Assembly: GCA_964057225.1 (NCBI GenBank)
Contig: CAXKVF010000074.1
Span: 682,001-746,000, forward strand
Origin: Auanema rhodensis
Taxonomy: Eukaryota > Nematoda > Chromadorea > Rhabditida > Rhabditidae
Direction of reading: 5' to 3'
DNA: 64,000 nucleotides
In this document: positions 34,566 through 46,098 of the stretch, in pieces
Position numbering within the stretch: the first letter of the stretch is position 1
How the letters are laid out: every line of letters starts with the position of its first letter
Made by a program: the position numbers and the translations under genes
Notes under the pieces: model-generated
Told to the model about the DNA's origin: nothing
Seen by the model: only the letters and a program-made list of their open reading frames with translations
Databases searched by the model: none

Positions 34566-37394
34566 ATGTTATCGTCAACACCTGTTCTCGTCTCTAACCA
34601 CACTTACATTTCTGTTCACTGTTACAATGCACGCTCAATTCTCAACAAACTTCATCTTCTCCCAGTTATCATCTCTCCCAATTCTCCTGATATAATTGCT
34701 ATATCAGAGTCCTGGCTTTACCCCCAATTTAACACTAATCTTCTTCCGTTAGGTGACATCTATAATATCCTCAGGGCTGATAGATGTTCATCACGGGGTG
34801 GTGGTGTACTACTTTTCATCAAAAAACATATTACTTTTCGTCTTCTTTCCTGCTCTTGTAATTCATCTACCATACAGTTTATAAATATTCTCATCACATC
34901 TTTCAATTCTATTTTTTCTGTTTGTTACCGCTCTCCATCATCATCCAGTTTAGATTTCTCAAACTATCTTTGTGATCTACAAAATCATTTAGTTAATCGG
35001 TCTCTCTATCTCACTGGTGATCTTAATTTCCCTAAAATAAACTGGGATCTTGGTATATGTTCTCAACCTACTCCTTCTAGTAGAATTCTACTCCAATTTC
35101 TCAATCACAATTGTCTAAACCAGCTAGTAAATTTTCCTACTAGAGGTGAAAATATTCTTGACTATATAATTACAAATAACGTTCGTTGTGTCAACAATAT
35201 CAAGCGATCTGGTCCACTTGGAGCTTCGGATCATTTTTCCATCACCTTTCATATACTTTCAAAATCTGAAAATTTTCATCTACAAGATTTACATAGTGCT
35301 GAATCCACATCTCTCTCCATGTTATCAGACCGCAATTTCCTTTTGGCTGATTATGAACGTATCAATAGGCAACTGGTCAACATCGACTTCTGTTCTGAAC
35401 TTTCAGGTCTTACTCCACTCCAATCGTATTCAAAGTTTATCTCTATTCTACATTCAATCATTGACATTTATGTTCCTAAAAAACAACCGAGGAAAAATAA
35501 AAAAGCGGATCGTAACATTGCAAAACTCAGAAATCAAATTAACAGGCTAAGTTGCTCTTTATATCTATCTGACGAGATTCGCCGTAAAAATCTTTCAGTA
35601 AAATTGGACAAACTAATAAAAATCAAATGTGCTTTAGAGGAAGAGCGTATTGCTGCCTTAAAAAACTCCAAGCTTTTTTATCGTTTTTGTAAGGCCCGAT
35701 TAAATGGTAAAACATCTGACATTCCAAACCTCACTGTCAACAATGTGTCAGTTTCTTTAGATATTGATAAAGTGTCAGCATTTGCCGAGGTTTTCACGGT
35801 TTCTCCTCTTTCTCCTCTTGTCTCTCAGGAAAACACTCATGTTTCCGTCTCTTCTTCTTCCAGTCATACCATTGATTTCATGGATATAACACCTGAATTG
35901 GTCTACAAAACTCTTCATAGTCTTCCACTCAGGGTTTCCACATCTCCGGATGGTATTCCATATTACTTTCTTAAACAATGTGCTTTTACTCTGGCTAATC
36001 CATTAGCTTTTATTTTTCACAATTTGTTAGTTACCTCAACTTGTCCTCCTGATTGGAAGTTAGCCTGGATTCGTCCCATTTTCAAAACGGGCCGACCTGA
36101 AAATCCAAGTAACTACCGCCCAATTTCACTCACTTCCAGTCTTTCAAAAATCTTTGAACGTATAATACGTACTCCACTTCTTAATTTTGGTATTTCCAAT
36201 GGTGCCATATCTCAGAATCAACACGCCTTCCTTCCTAAAAGAAGCACTGTTTCTGCAATTCTGAGTAGCCACATCTCTTTCAGATCATCATTGGACTGTA
36301 ATACTCCGGTTTTTGTAGCTTATATCGACTTTTCAAAAGCCTTGGATCTTATACAACATTCTACTCTTTTTTCAAAACTCAAGTCCATTGGTATTCAAGG
36401 CCCACTTCATTCCTTTCTCCAAAGTTTCATCTCTGGTAGGTTTTTTTCAGTTATGGTCAATAATTCCTTATCACCACCTAAACAACTCACTTGTGGTGTA
36501 CCACAAGGTACAGTTCTTGGTCCTCTGTTGTTTTTATTTTACATAAATGACATAACATCCAATTTTCCTAATGATGTCAGCTCCATTCTCTATGCAGATG
36601 ATTTGAAGCTCTACAGCAAAAACCCTACTAGTTTACAGCGGGCTCTTGATCAATTAAAATTATGGTGCGACTCAAACGGGATGGCCGTTAACATCTCTAA
36701 ATCTAAAATAATGGTTATGTCAAATAAACCAATTAGTAATCCTGAAAACTTCGCTTTCACTTTTGGTAACTTTAACCTATCTTCAGTAGATTGTTACAAA
36801 GATCTTGGAGTATTCACAGATTACAATCTCTCCTTCTCAAACCACATAAACAAAATCACAAGTGAAGCAGCAAAAAAATGTAAAATAATTTTACGTTGTT
36901 TCTACTCCAAATCGCCTTCTCTTATGTACAACTTATTCTGTACTTACATAAGACCAATATTGGAATATGCTTCTATTATCTGGTCCCCACAAGATTCTAA
37001 AGACAAAGACCGGATTGAATATGTTCAAAAAAAGTTTCTGCGCGCAGTTTTCATGCGCTCAGGATCTAAAATGAGCTATGAAGATCAACTGTCTTTGTTA
37101 GGGGGGCAAAAGTTATTTTTCAGAAGACTAGTTTTCGATTTAATTTTTTATTTTAACCAAATAAAACAACCAATTTCAGAGAATACTTTGAAAATTTTTA
37201 AGCTCAAAAAATTCACACACTCACTAAGGCGTCACGAATGGACTGTGGATTTTCCAAACGTCCAGAAGACTCAAACTAGAAGAGGTATCGAGTACAGAGC
37301 CATAGAACTCTGGAATTCAATACCATCAAACATTGTGAGTCTTGAAAAAGCTCCCAAATTTCGCAAACATCTTCAACTTTTCCTTAGCGATTAG
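34566..37394 (+). CDS. LINE ORF2 protein: APE endonuclease and reverse transcriptase (942 aa)
   Basis: The first ATG of this frame is 34566, 4 nt after the ORF1 stop. The frame is open further upstream into ORF1, but only from non-ATG codons. The APE endonuclease (about 15-230) shows the expected catalytic set: N21 in YNARS, E48 in SESWL, D152/N154 in TGDLNFP, and SDH at 221-223. The reverse transcriptase (about 495-790) shows PIFKTGRPENPSNYRPISL (about 504-522), motif A YIDFSKALD with D588, motif B GVPQGTVLGPLLF from 644, motif C YADD at 676-679, then a thumb-side DLGV. Downstream, YIRPILEYASIIW and a C-terminal RRGIEYRAIELWNSIP match the conserved tail of CR1/Jockey ORF2 proteins. The protein nicks the target and primes cDNA synthesis there. 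All key residues are present and there is no internal stop. Motif A has ALD where AFD is commoner. Confidence 0.94.
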   Translation: MLSSTPVLVSNHTYISVHCYNARSILNKLHLLPVIISPNSPDIIAISESWLYPQFNTNLLPLGDIYNILRADRCSSRGGGVLLFIKKHITFRLLSCSCNSSTIQFINILITSFNSIFSVCYRSPSSSSLDFSNYLCDLQNHLVNRSLYLTGDLNFPKINWDLGICSQPTPSSRILLQFLNHNCLNQLVNFPTRGENILDYIITNNVRCVNNIKRSGPLGASDHFSITFHILSKSENFHLQDLHSAESTSLSMLSDRNFLLADYERINRQLVNIDFCSELSGLTPLQSYSKFISILHSIIDIYVPKKQPRKNKKADRNIAKLRNQINRLSCSLYLSDEIRRKNLSVKLDKLIKIKCALEEERIAALKNSKLFYRFCKARLNGKTSDIPNLTVNNVSVSLDIDKVSAFAEVFTVSPLSPLVSQENTHVSVSSSSSHTIDFMDITPELVYKTLHSLPLRVSTSPDGIPYYFLKQCAFTLANPLAFIFHNLLVTSTCPPDWKLAWIRPIFKTGRPENPSNYRPISLTSSLSKIFERIIRTPLLNFGISNGAISQNQHAFLPKRSTVSAILSSHISFRSSLDCNTPVFVAYIDFSKALDLIQHSTLFSKLKSIGIQGPLHSFLQSFISGRFFSVMVNNSLSPPKQLTCGVPQGTVLGPLLFLFYINDITSNFPNDVSSILYADDLKLYSKNPTSLQRALDQLKLWCDSNGMAVNISKSKIMVMSNKPISNPENFAFTFGNFNLSSVDCYKDLGVFTDYNLSFSNHINKITSEAAKKCKIILRCFYSKSPSLMYNLFCTYIRPILEYASIIWSPQDSKDKDRIEYVQKKFLRAVFMRSGSKMSYEDQLSLLGGQKLFFRRLVFDLIFYFNQIKQPISENTLKIFKLKKFTHSLRRHEWTVDFPNVQKTQTRRGIEYRAIELWNSIPSNIVSLEKAPKFRKHLQLFLSD

Positions 37395-37546
37395 CTTGCA
37401 CTTTCATTATTAATGTTTTTCGTCTGCTTATGATATTTTGTTCTCTAATTATTATTTCAATATGTCTTCTACAAATATCTATGCAAACTATGTTCTTCAT
37501 GTATCATTTTTTGTTTTCAACCACATCCTTGTTCCCTTTGCTACAA

Positions 37547-37655
37547 TGTTACTTCACCATGGACTCTATAGGCATTAGCCATACGAATCTGGTGATAGTT
37601 ACCTCTGATTACCAGAACGGGCTCGACTTTTTCTCTAAGTTCCACCGCACCTGGT
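37547..37655 (+). other. Conserved LINE 3' UTR core block, copy 2
   Basis: The same block as 22337-22445 (minus strand), with about 13 differences over about 110 positions, two of them single-base indels. The possible fold is GACTT (37625-37629) with AAGTT (37637-37641) around a 7-base loop, inside ACCAG (37611-37615) with CTGGT (37651-37655). The indel difference between copies falls in the loop, so the paired arms are unchanged. It is much better conserved than the UTR on either side, which suggests selection on the RNA. Confidence 0.65.
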
Positions 37656-37922
37656 AAAAGTAAAAATGAGGTCAGGTCATATTTTTTGAACTGAACAAAT
37701 CCCTTGTTTACCAAGGATGGGTTGACAACTATGACACATAGATTTACTTGTTTAGAATATATATTTTCTACTGACATAATTGATTCAATAATTATTCTTA
37801 TCTCTATACAATTAATGTTTTCATGTCAATCAATTTATATAATCATGTTCATATTGTAAGGAACTTCTTTTATCCACTTTCTTTTTTCAAAACTGCTATT
37901 GTTATAACCTGTGATAAAGAAC

Positions 37923-37928
37923 AATAAA
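37923..37928 (+). promoter_or_regulatory. AATAAA polyadenylation signal of the LINE
   Basis: AATAAA, followed by only seven element bases (CCTTGAC) before the target duplication. The position and the preceding GAAC are shared with the truncated element. Confidence 0.6.
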
Positions 37929-37935
37929 CCTTGAC

Positions 37936-37940
37936 TAATT
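37936..37940 (+). repeat. Target-site duplication, right copy (TAATT)
   Basis: Right copy of TAATT, after which the interrupted monomer continues TATGCTAATTAAATG. Removing 32752-37940 restores the 176-bp spacing between the units at 32706 and 38071. Confidence 0.85.
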
Positions 37941-38178
37941 TATGCTAATTAAATGTACACGTGATGTGCACTTGGTATGTAACTCGCTTCACGTGAAAGA
38001 TGAAGAGATGCGGTTTTCAAAATCAGATTCCCCATGTCCATATTAGTCTAAAAACAAATTTTTATTGATATTGGTGCATGGTAACCATGACTTTGAAATT
38101 TACGTGAACTTTAATTTATTCTAATTAAATGTACATGTGATGTGCACTTGGTATGTAACTCGCTTCACGTGAAAGATG

Positions 38179-41100
38179 AAGAGATGCGGTTTTCAAAATT
38201 AGATTCCCCATGTCCATATTAGTCTAAAAACAAATTTTTATTGATATTGGTTCATGGTAACCATGACTTTGAAATTTACGTGAACTTTAATTTATGCTAA
38301 TTAAATGTACACGTGATGTGCACTTGGTATGTAACTCGCTTCACGTGAAAGATAAAGAGATGCGGTTTTCAAAATTAGATTCCCCATGTCCATATTAGTC
38401 TAAAAACAAATTTTTATTGATATTGCTTCATGGTAACCATGACTTTGAAATTTACGTGAACTTTAATTTATGCTAATTAAATGTACACGTGATGTGCACT
38501 TGGTATGTAACTCGCTTCACGTGAAAGATAAAGAGATGCGGTTTTCAAAATTAGATTCCCCATGTCCATATTAGTCTAAAAACAAATTTTTATTGATATT
38601 GGTTCATGGTAACCATGACTTTGAAATTTACGTGAACTTTAATTGATGCTAATTAAATGTACACGTGATGTGCACTTGGTATGTAACTCGCTTCACGTGA
38701 AAGATAAAGAGATGCGGTTTTCAAAATTAGATTCCCCATGTCCATATTAGTCTAAAAACAAATTTTTATTGATATTGCTTCATGGTAACCATGACTTTGA
38801 AATTTACGTGAACTTTAATTTATGCTAATTAAATGTACACGTGATGTGCACTTGGTATGTAACTCGCTTCACGTGAAAGATAAAGAGATGCGGTTTTCAA
38901 AATTAGATTCCCCATGTCCATATTAGTCTAAAAACAAATTTTTATTGATATTGGTTCATGGTAACCATGACTTTGAAATTTACGTGAACTTTAATTGATG
39001 CTAATTAAATGTACACGTGATGTGCACTTGGTATGTAACTCGCTTCACGTGAAAGATAAAGAGATGCGGTTTTCAAAATTAGATTCCCCATGTCCATATT
39101 AGTCTAAAAACAAATTTTTATTGATATTGCTTCATGGTAACCATGACTTTGAAATTTACGTGAACTTTAATTTATGCTAATTAAATGTACACGTGATGTG
39201 CACTTGGTATGTAACTCGCTTCACGTGAAAGATAAAGAGATGCGGTTTTCAAAATTAGATTCCCCATGTCCATATTAGTCTAAAAACAAATTTTTATTGA
39301 TATTGGTTCATGGTAACCATGACTTTGAATTTTACGTGAACTTTAATTTATGCTAATTAAATGTACACGTGATGTGCACTTGGTATGTAACTCGCTTCAC
39401 GTAAAAGATAAAGAGATGCGGTTTTCAAAATTAGATTCCCCATGTCCATATTAGTCTAAAAACAAATTTTTATTGATATTGCTTCATGGTAACCATGACT
39501 TTGAAATTTCCGTGAACTTTAATTTATGCTAATTAAATGTACACGTGATGTGCACTTGGTATGTAACTCGCTTCACGTGAAAGATAAAGAGATGCGGTTT
39601 TCAAAATTAGATTCCCCATGTCCATATTAGTCTAAAAACAAATTTTTATTGATATTGGTTCATGGTAACCATGACTTTGAAATTTACGTGAACTTTAATT
39701 TATGCTAATTAAATGTACACGTGATGTGCACTTGGTATGTAACTCGCTTCACGTGAAAGATAAAGAGATGCGGTTTTCAAAATTAGATTCCCCATGTCCA
39801 TATTAGTCTAAAAACAAATTTTTATTGATATTGCTTCATGGTAACCATGACTTTGAAATTTACGTGAACTTTAATTTATGCTAATTAAATGTACACGTGA
39901 TGTGCACTTGGTATGTAACTCGCTTCACGTGAAAGATAAAGAGATGCGGTTTTCAAAATTAGATTCCCCATGTCCATATTAGTCTAAAAACAAATTTTTA
40001 TTGATATTGGTTCATGGTAACCATGACTTTGAAATTTACGTGAACTTTAATTGATGCTAATTAAATGTACACGTGATGTGCACTTGGTATGTAACTCGCT
40101 TCACGTGAAAGATAAAGAGATGCGGTTTTCAAAATTAGATTCCCCATGTCCATATTAGTCTAAAAACAAATTTTTATTGATATTGCTTCATGGTAACCAT
40201 GACTTTGAAATTTACGTGAACTTTAATTTATGCTAATTAAATGTACACGTGATGTGCACTTGGTATGTAACTCGCTTCACGTGAAAGATAAAGAGATGCG
40301 GTTTTCAAAATTAGATTCCCCATGTCCATATTAGTCTAAAAACAAATTTTTATTGATATTGGTTCATGGTAACCATGACTTTGAAATTTACGTGAACTTT
40401 AATTGATGCTAATTAAATGTACACGTGATGTGCACTTGGTATGTAACTCGCTTCACGTGAAAGATAAAGAGATGCGGTTTTCAAAATTAGATTCCCCATG
40501 TCCATATTAGTCTAAAAACAAATTTTTATTGATATTGCTTCATGGTAACCATGACTTTGAAATTTACGTGAACTTTAATTTATGCTAATTAAATGTACAC
40601 GTGATGTGCACTTGGTATGTAACTCGCTTCACGTGAAAGATAAAGAGATGCGGTTTTCAAAATTAGATTCCCCATGTCCATATTAGTCTAAAAACAAATT
40701 TTTATTGATATTGGTTCATGGTAACCATGACTTTGAATTTTACGTGAACTTTAATTTATGCTAATTAAATGTACACGTGATGTGCACTTGGTATGTAACT
40801 CGCTTCACGTAAAAGATAAAGAGATGCGGTTTTCAAAATTAGATTCCCCATGTCCATATTAGTCTAAAAACAAATTTTTATTGATATTGCTTCATGGTAA
40901 CCATGACTTTGAAATTTCCGTGAACTTTAATTTATGCTAATTAAATGTACACGTGATGTGCACTTGGTATGTAACTCGCTTCACGTGAAAGATAAAGAGA
41001 TGCGGTTTTCAAAATTAGATTCCCCATGTCCATATTAGTCTAAAAACAAATTTTTATTGATATTGGTTCATGGTAACCATGACTTTGAAATTTACGTGAA

Positions 41101-41193
41101 CTTTAATTTATGCTAATTAAATGTACACGTGATGTGCACTTGGTATGTAACTCGCTTCACGTGAAAGATAAAGAGATGCGGTTTTCAAAATTA
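38179..41193 (+). repeat. Tandem duplication of 8 monomers (1408 bp offset)
   Basis: 38179-39785 matches 39587-41193 at an offset of 1408 bp. The ordered units GGTTC, GCTTC, GGTTC with AATTGATGC, GCTTC, GGTTC with AATTGATGC, GCTTC, GGTTC with GAATTTTACG and CACGTAAAAG (39398/40806), and GCTTC with TTTCCGTG are the same in both. The match ends at ATTAG against ATTAT (39786/41194) on the right and at GATGAAG against GATAAAG on the left. Segment B has a related single copy (CACGTAAAAG at 24001). Confidence 0.85.
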
Positions 41194-44100
41194 TATTCCC
41201 CATGTCCATATTAGTCTAAAAACAAATTTTTATTGATATTGCTTCATGGTAACCATGACTTTGAAATTTCCGTGAACTTTAATTTATGCTAATTAAATGT
41301 ACACGTGATGTGCACTTGGTATGTAACTCGCTTCACGTGAAAGATGAAGAGATGCGGTTTTCAAAATTAGATTCCCCATGTCCATATTAGTCTAAAAACA
41401 AATTTTTATTGATATTGGTGCATGGTAACCATGACTTTGAAATTTACGTGAACTTTAATTTATGCTAATTAAATGTACACGTGATGTGCACTTGGTATGT
41501 AACTCGCTTCACGTGAAAGATAAAGAGATGCGGTTTTCAAAATTAGATTCCCCATGTCCATATTAGTTTAAAAACAATTTTTTATTGATATTGGTGCATG
41601 GTAACCATGACTTTGAAATTTACGTGAACTTTAATTTATGCTAATTAAATGTACACGTGATGTGCACTTGGTATGTAACTCGCTTCACGTGAAAGATAAA
41701 GAGATGCGGTTTTCAAAATTAGATTCCCCATATCCATATTAGTTTAAAAACAAATTTTTATTGATATTGGTGCATGGTAACCATGACTTTGAAATTTACG
41801 TGAACTTTAATTTATGCTAATTAAATGTACACGTGATGTGCACTTGGTATGTAACTCGCTTCACGTGAAAGATGAAGAGATGCGGTTTTCAAAATCAGAT
41901 TCCCCATGTCCATATTAGTCTAAAAACAAATTTTTATTGATATTGGTGCATGGTAACCATGACTTTGAAATTTACGTGAACTTTAATTTATGCTAATTAA
42001 ATGTACATGTGATGTGCACTTGGTATGTAACTCGCTTCACGTGAAAGATGAAGAGATGCGGTTTTCAAAATTAGATTCCCCATGTCCATATTAGTCTAAA
42101 AACAAATTTTTATTGATATTGGTTCATGGTAACCATGACTTTGAAATTTACGTGAACTTTAATTTATGCTAATTAAATGTACACGTGATGTGCACTTGGT
42201 ATGTAACTCGCTTCACGTGAAAGATAAAGAGATGCGGTTTTCAAAATTAGATTCCCCATGTCCATATTAGTCTAAAAACAAATTTTTATTGATATTAGTT
42301 CATGGTAACCATGACTTTGAAATTTACGTGAACTTTAATTTATGCTAATTAAATGTACACGTGATGTGCACTTGGTATGTAACTCGCTTCACGTGAAAGA
42401 TAAAGAGATGCGGTTTTCAAAATTAGATTCCCCATGTCCATATTAGTCTAAAAACAAATTTTTATTGATATTGGTTCATGGTAACCATGACTTTGAAATT
42501 TACGTGAACTTTAATTGATGCTAATTAAATGTACACGTGATGTGCACTTGGTATGTAACTCGCTTCACGTGAAAGATAAAGAGATGCGGTTTTCAAAATT
42601 AGATTCCCCATGTCCATATTAGTCTAAAAACAAATTTTTATTGATATTGCTTCATGGTAACCATGACTTTGAAATTTACGTGAACTTTAATTTATGCTAA
42701 TTAAATGTACACGTGATGTGCACTTGGTATGTAACTCGCTTCACGTGAAAGATAAAGAGATGCGGTTTTCAAAATTAGATTCCCCATGTCCATATTAGTC
42801 TAAAAACAAATTTTTATTGATATTGGTTCATGGTAACCATGACTTTGAAATTTACGTGAACTTTAATTAATGCTAATTAAATGTACACGTGATGTGCACT
42901 TGGTATGTAACTCGCTTCACGTGAAAGATAAAGAGATGCGGTTTTCAAAATTAGATTCCCCATGTCCATATTAGTCTAAAAACAAATTTTTATTGATATT
43001 GCTTCATGGTAACCATGACTTTGAAATTTACGTGAACTTTAATTTATGCTAATTAAATGTACACGTGATGTGCACTTGGAATGTAACTCGCTTCACGTGA
43101 AAGATAAAGAGATGCGGTTTTCAAAATTAGATTCCCCATGTCCATATTAGTCTAAAAACAAATTTTTATTGATATTGCTTCATGGTAACCATGACTTTGA
43201 AATTTACGTGAACTTTAATTTATGCTAATTAAATGTACACGTGATGTGCACTTGGTATGTAACTCGCTTCACGTGAAAGATAAAGAGATGCGGTTTTCAA
43301 AATTAGATTCCCCATGTCCATATTAGTCTAAAAACAAATTTTCATTGATATTGGTTCATGGTAACCATGACTTTGAAATTTACGTGAACTTTAATTTATG
43401 CTAATTAAATGTACACGTGATGTGCACTTGGTATGTAACTCGCTTCACGTGAAAGATAAAGAGATGCGGTTTTCAAAATTAGATTCCCCATGTCCATATT
43501 AGTCTAAAAACAAATTTTTATTGATATTGCTTCATGGTAACCATGACTTTGAAATTTACGTGAACTTTAATTTATGCTAATTAAATGTACACGTGATGTG
43601 CACTTGGTATGTAACTCGCTTCACGTGAAAGATAAAGAGATGCGGTTTTCAAAATTAGATTCCCCATGTCCATATTAGTCTAAAAACAAATTTTTATTGA
43701 TATTGGTTCATGGTAACCATGACTTTGAATTTTACGTGAACTTTAATTTATGCTAATTAAATGTACACGTGATGTGCACTTGGTATGTAACTCGCTTCAC
43801 GTGAAAGATAAAGAGATGCGGTTTTCAAAATTAGATTCCCCATGTCCATATTAGTCTAAAAACAAATTTTCATTGATATTGGTTCATGGTAACCATGACT
43901 TTGAAATTTACGTGAACTTTAATTTATGCTAATTAAATGTACACGTGATGTGCACTTGGTATGTAACTCGCTTCACGTGAAAGATAAAGAGATGCGGTTT
44001 TTAAAATTAGATTCCCCATGTCCATATTAGTCTAAAAACAAATTTTTATTGATATTGCTTCATGGTAACCATGACTTTGAAATTTACTTGAACTTTAATT

Positions 44101-46098
44101 TATGCTAATTAAATGTACACGTGATGTGCACTTGGTATGTAACTCGCTTCACGTGAAAGATAAAGAGATGCGGTTTTCAAAATTAGATTCCCCATGTCCA
44201 TATTAGTCTAAAAACAAATTTTTATTGATATTGGTTCATGGTAACCATGACTTTGAATTTTACGTGAACTTTAATTTATGCTAATTAAATGTACACGTGA
44301 TGTGCACTTGGTATGTAACTCGCTTCACGTGAAAGATAAAGAGATGCGGTTTTCAAAATTAGATTCCCCATGTCCATATTAGTCTAAAAACAAATTTTTA
44401 TTGATATTGCTTCATGGTAACCATGACTTTGAAATTTCCGTGAACTTTAATTTATGCTAATTAAATGTACACGTGATGTGCACTTGGTATGTAACTCGCT
44501 TCACGTGAAAGATAAAGAGATGCGGTTTTCAAAATTAGATTCCCCATGTCCATATTAGTCTAAAAACAAATTTTTATTGATATTGGTTCATGGTAACCAT
44601 GACTTTGAATTTTACGTGAACTTTAATTTATGCTAATTAAATGTACACGTGATGTGCACTTGGTATGTAACTCGCTTCACGTGAAAGATAAAGAGATGCG
44701 GTTTTCAAAATTAGATTCCCCATGTCCATATTAGTCTAAAAACAAATTTTTATTGATATTGGTTCATGGTAACCATGACTTTGAAATTTACGTGAACTTT
44801 AATTAATGCTAATTAAATGTACACGTGATGTGCACTTGGTATGTAACTCGCTTCACGTGAAAGATAAAGAGATGCGGTTTTCAAAATTATATTCCCCATG
44901 TCCATATTAGTCTAAAAACAAATTTTTATTGATATTGCTTCATGGTAACCATGACTTTGAAATTTACGTGAACTTTAATTTATGCTAATTAAATGTACAC
45001 GTGATGTGCACTTGGTATGTAACTCGCTTCACGTGAAAGATAAAGAGATGCGGTTTTCAAAATTAGATTCCCCATGTCCATATTAGTCTAAAAACAAATT
45101 TTTATTGATATTGGTTCATGGTAACCATGACTTTGAATTTTACGTGAACTTTAATTTATGCTAATTAAATGTACACGTGATGTGCACTTGGTATGTAACT
45201 CGCTTCACGTGAAAGATAAAGAGATGCGGTTTTCAAAATTAGATTCCCCATGTCCATATTAGTCTAAAAACAAATTTTTATTGATATTGGTTCATGGTAA
45301 CCATGACTTTGAAATTTACGTGAACTTTAATTTATGCTAATTAAATGTACACGTGATGTGCACTTGGTATGTAACTCGCTTCACGTGAAAGATAAAGAGA
45401 TGCGGTTTTCAAAATTATATTCCCCATGTCCATATTAGTCTAAAAACAAATTTTTATTGATATTGCTTCATGGTAACCATGACTTTGAAATTTACTTGAA
45501 CTTTAATTTATGCTAATTAAATGTACACGTGATGTGCACTTGGTATGTAACTCGCTTCACGTGAAAGATGAAGAGATGCGGTTTTCAAAATTAGATTCCC
45601 CATGTCCATATTAGTCTAAAAACAAATTTTTATTGATATTGGTGCATGGTAACCATGACTTTGAAATTTACGTGAACTTTAATTTATGCTAATTAAATGT
45701 ACACGTGATGTGCACTTGGTATGTAACTCGCTTCACGTGAAAGATAAAGAGATGCGGTTTTCAAAATTAGATTCCCCATGTCCATATTAGTCTAAAAACA
45801 AATTTTTATTGATATTGGTTCATGGTAACCATGACTTTGAAATTTACGTGAACTTTAATTTATGCTAATTAAATGTACACGTGATGTGCACTTGGTATGT
45901 AACTCGCTTCACGTGAAAGATAAAGAGATGCGGTTTTCAAAATTATATTCCCCATGTCCATATTAGTCTAAAAACAAATTTTTATTGATATTGCTTCATG
46001 GTAACCATGACTTTGAAATTTACTTGAACTTTAATTTATGCTAATTAAATGTACACGTGATGTGCACTTGGTATGTAACTCGCTTCACGTGAAAGATG

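Larger units (their letters stand above)
32752..37935 (+). mobile_element. CR1-like LINE, 5.2 kb, both ORFs intact
   Basis: A non-LTR retrotransposon inserted in one monomer. In order it has a 5' minisatellite (32752-33299), a leader (33300-33499), ORF1 (33500-34561), ORF2 (34566-37394) and a 3' UTR (37395-37935). ORF2 has an N-terminal APE endonuclease and a central reverse transcriptase, with no RNase H or CCHC zinc finger that I can see, which fits the CR1/Jockey group. There are no terminal repeats and no poly(A) tail. The target duplication is 5 bp, and the flanking monomers are in perfect phase once 32752-37940 is removed. The first minisatellite unit is cut, so the true 5' end of the family may lie further upstream. 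No frameshift or stop breaks either ORF, so the element could be competent for transposition. Assignment to a clade is by motif reading only. Confidence 0.93.
37395..37935 (+). other. LINE 3' UTR
   Basis: 541 bp, AT-rich, without a credible ORF. It carries the conserved core (37547-37655), short blocks shared with the minus-strand fragment (GAACTGAACAAA near 37688, ATGTTCATATTGTA near 37846, GAACAATAAAC near 37919), and AATAAA near the end. The element stops at CCTTGAC, directly followed by the target duplication. No poly(A) or simple-sequence tail is present, unlike L1-type elements. Confidence 0.85.

Noticed and set aside
37560-37640. tRNA-derived SINE head in the conserved 3' core
   Set aside because: Parts such as ATTAGCCATACG and GGGCTCGACTT look loosely like tRNA arms, but no proper A and B boxes at tRNA spacing are present. 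The block sits at the end of a LINE and is better explained as its 3' recognition region.
37430-37777. Short open frames on both strands in the LINE 3' UTR
   Set aside because: They overlap the conserved non-coding core, which differs by single-base indels between the two copies, so selection is not on a protein.
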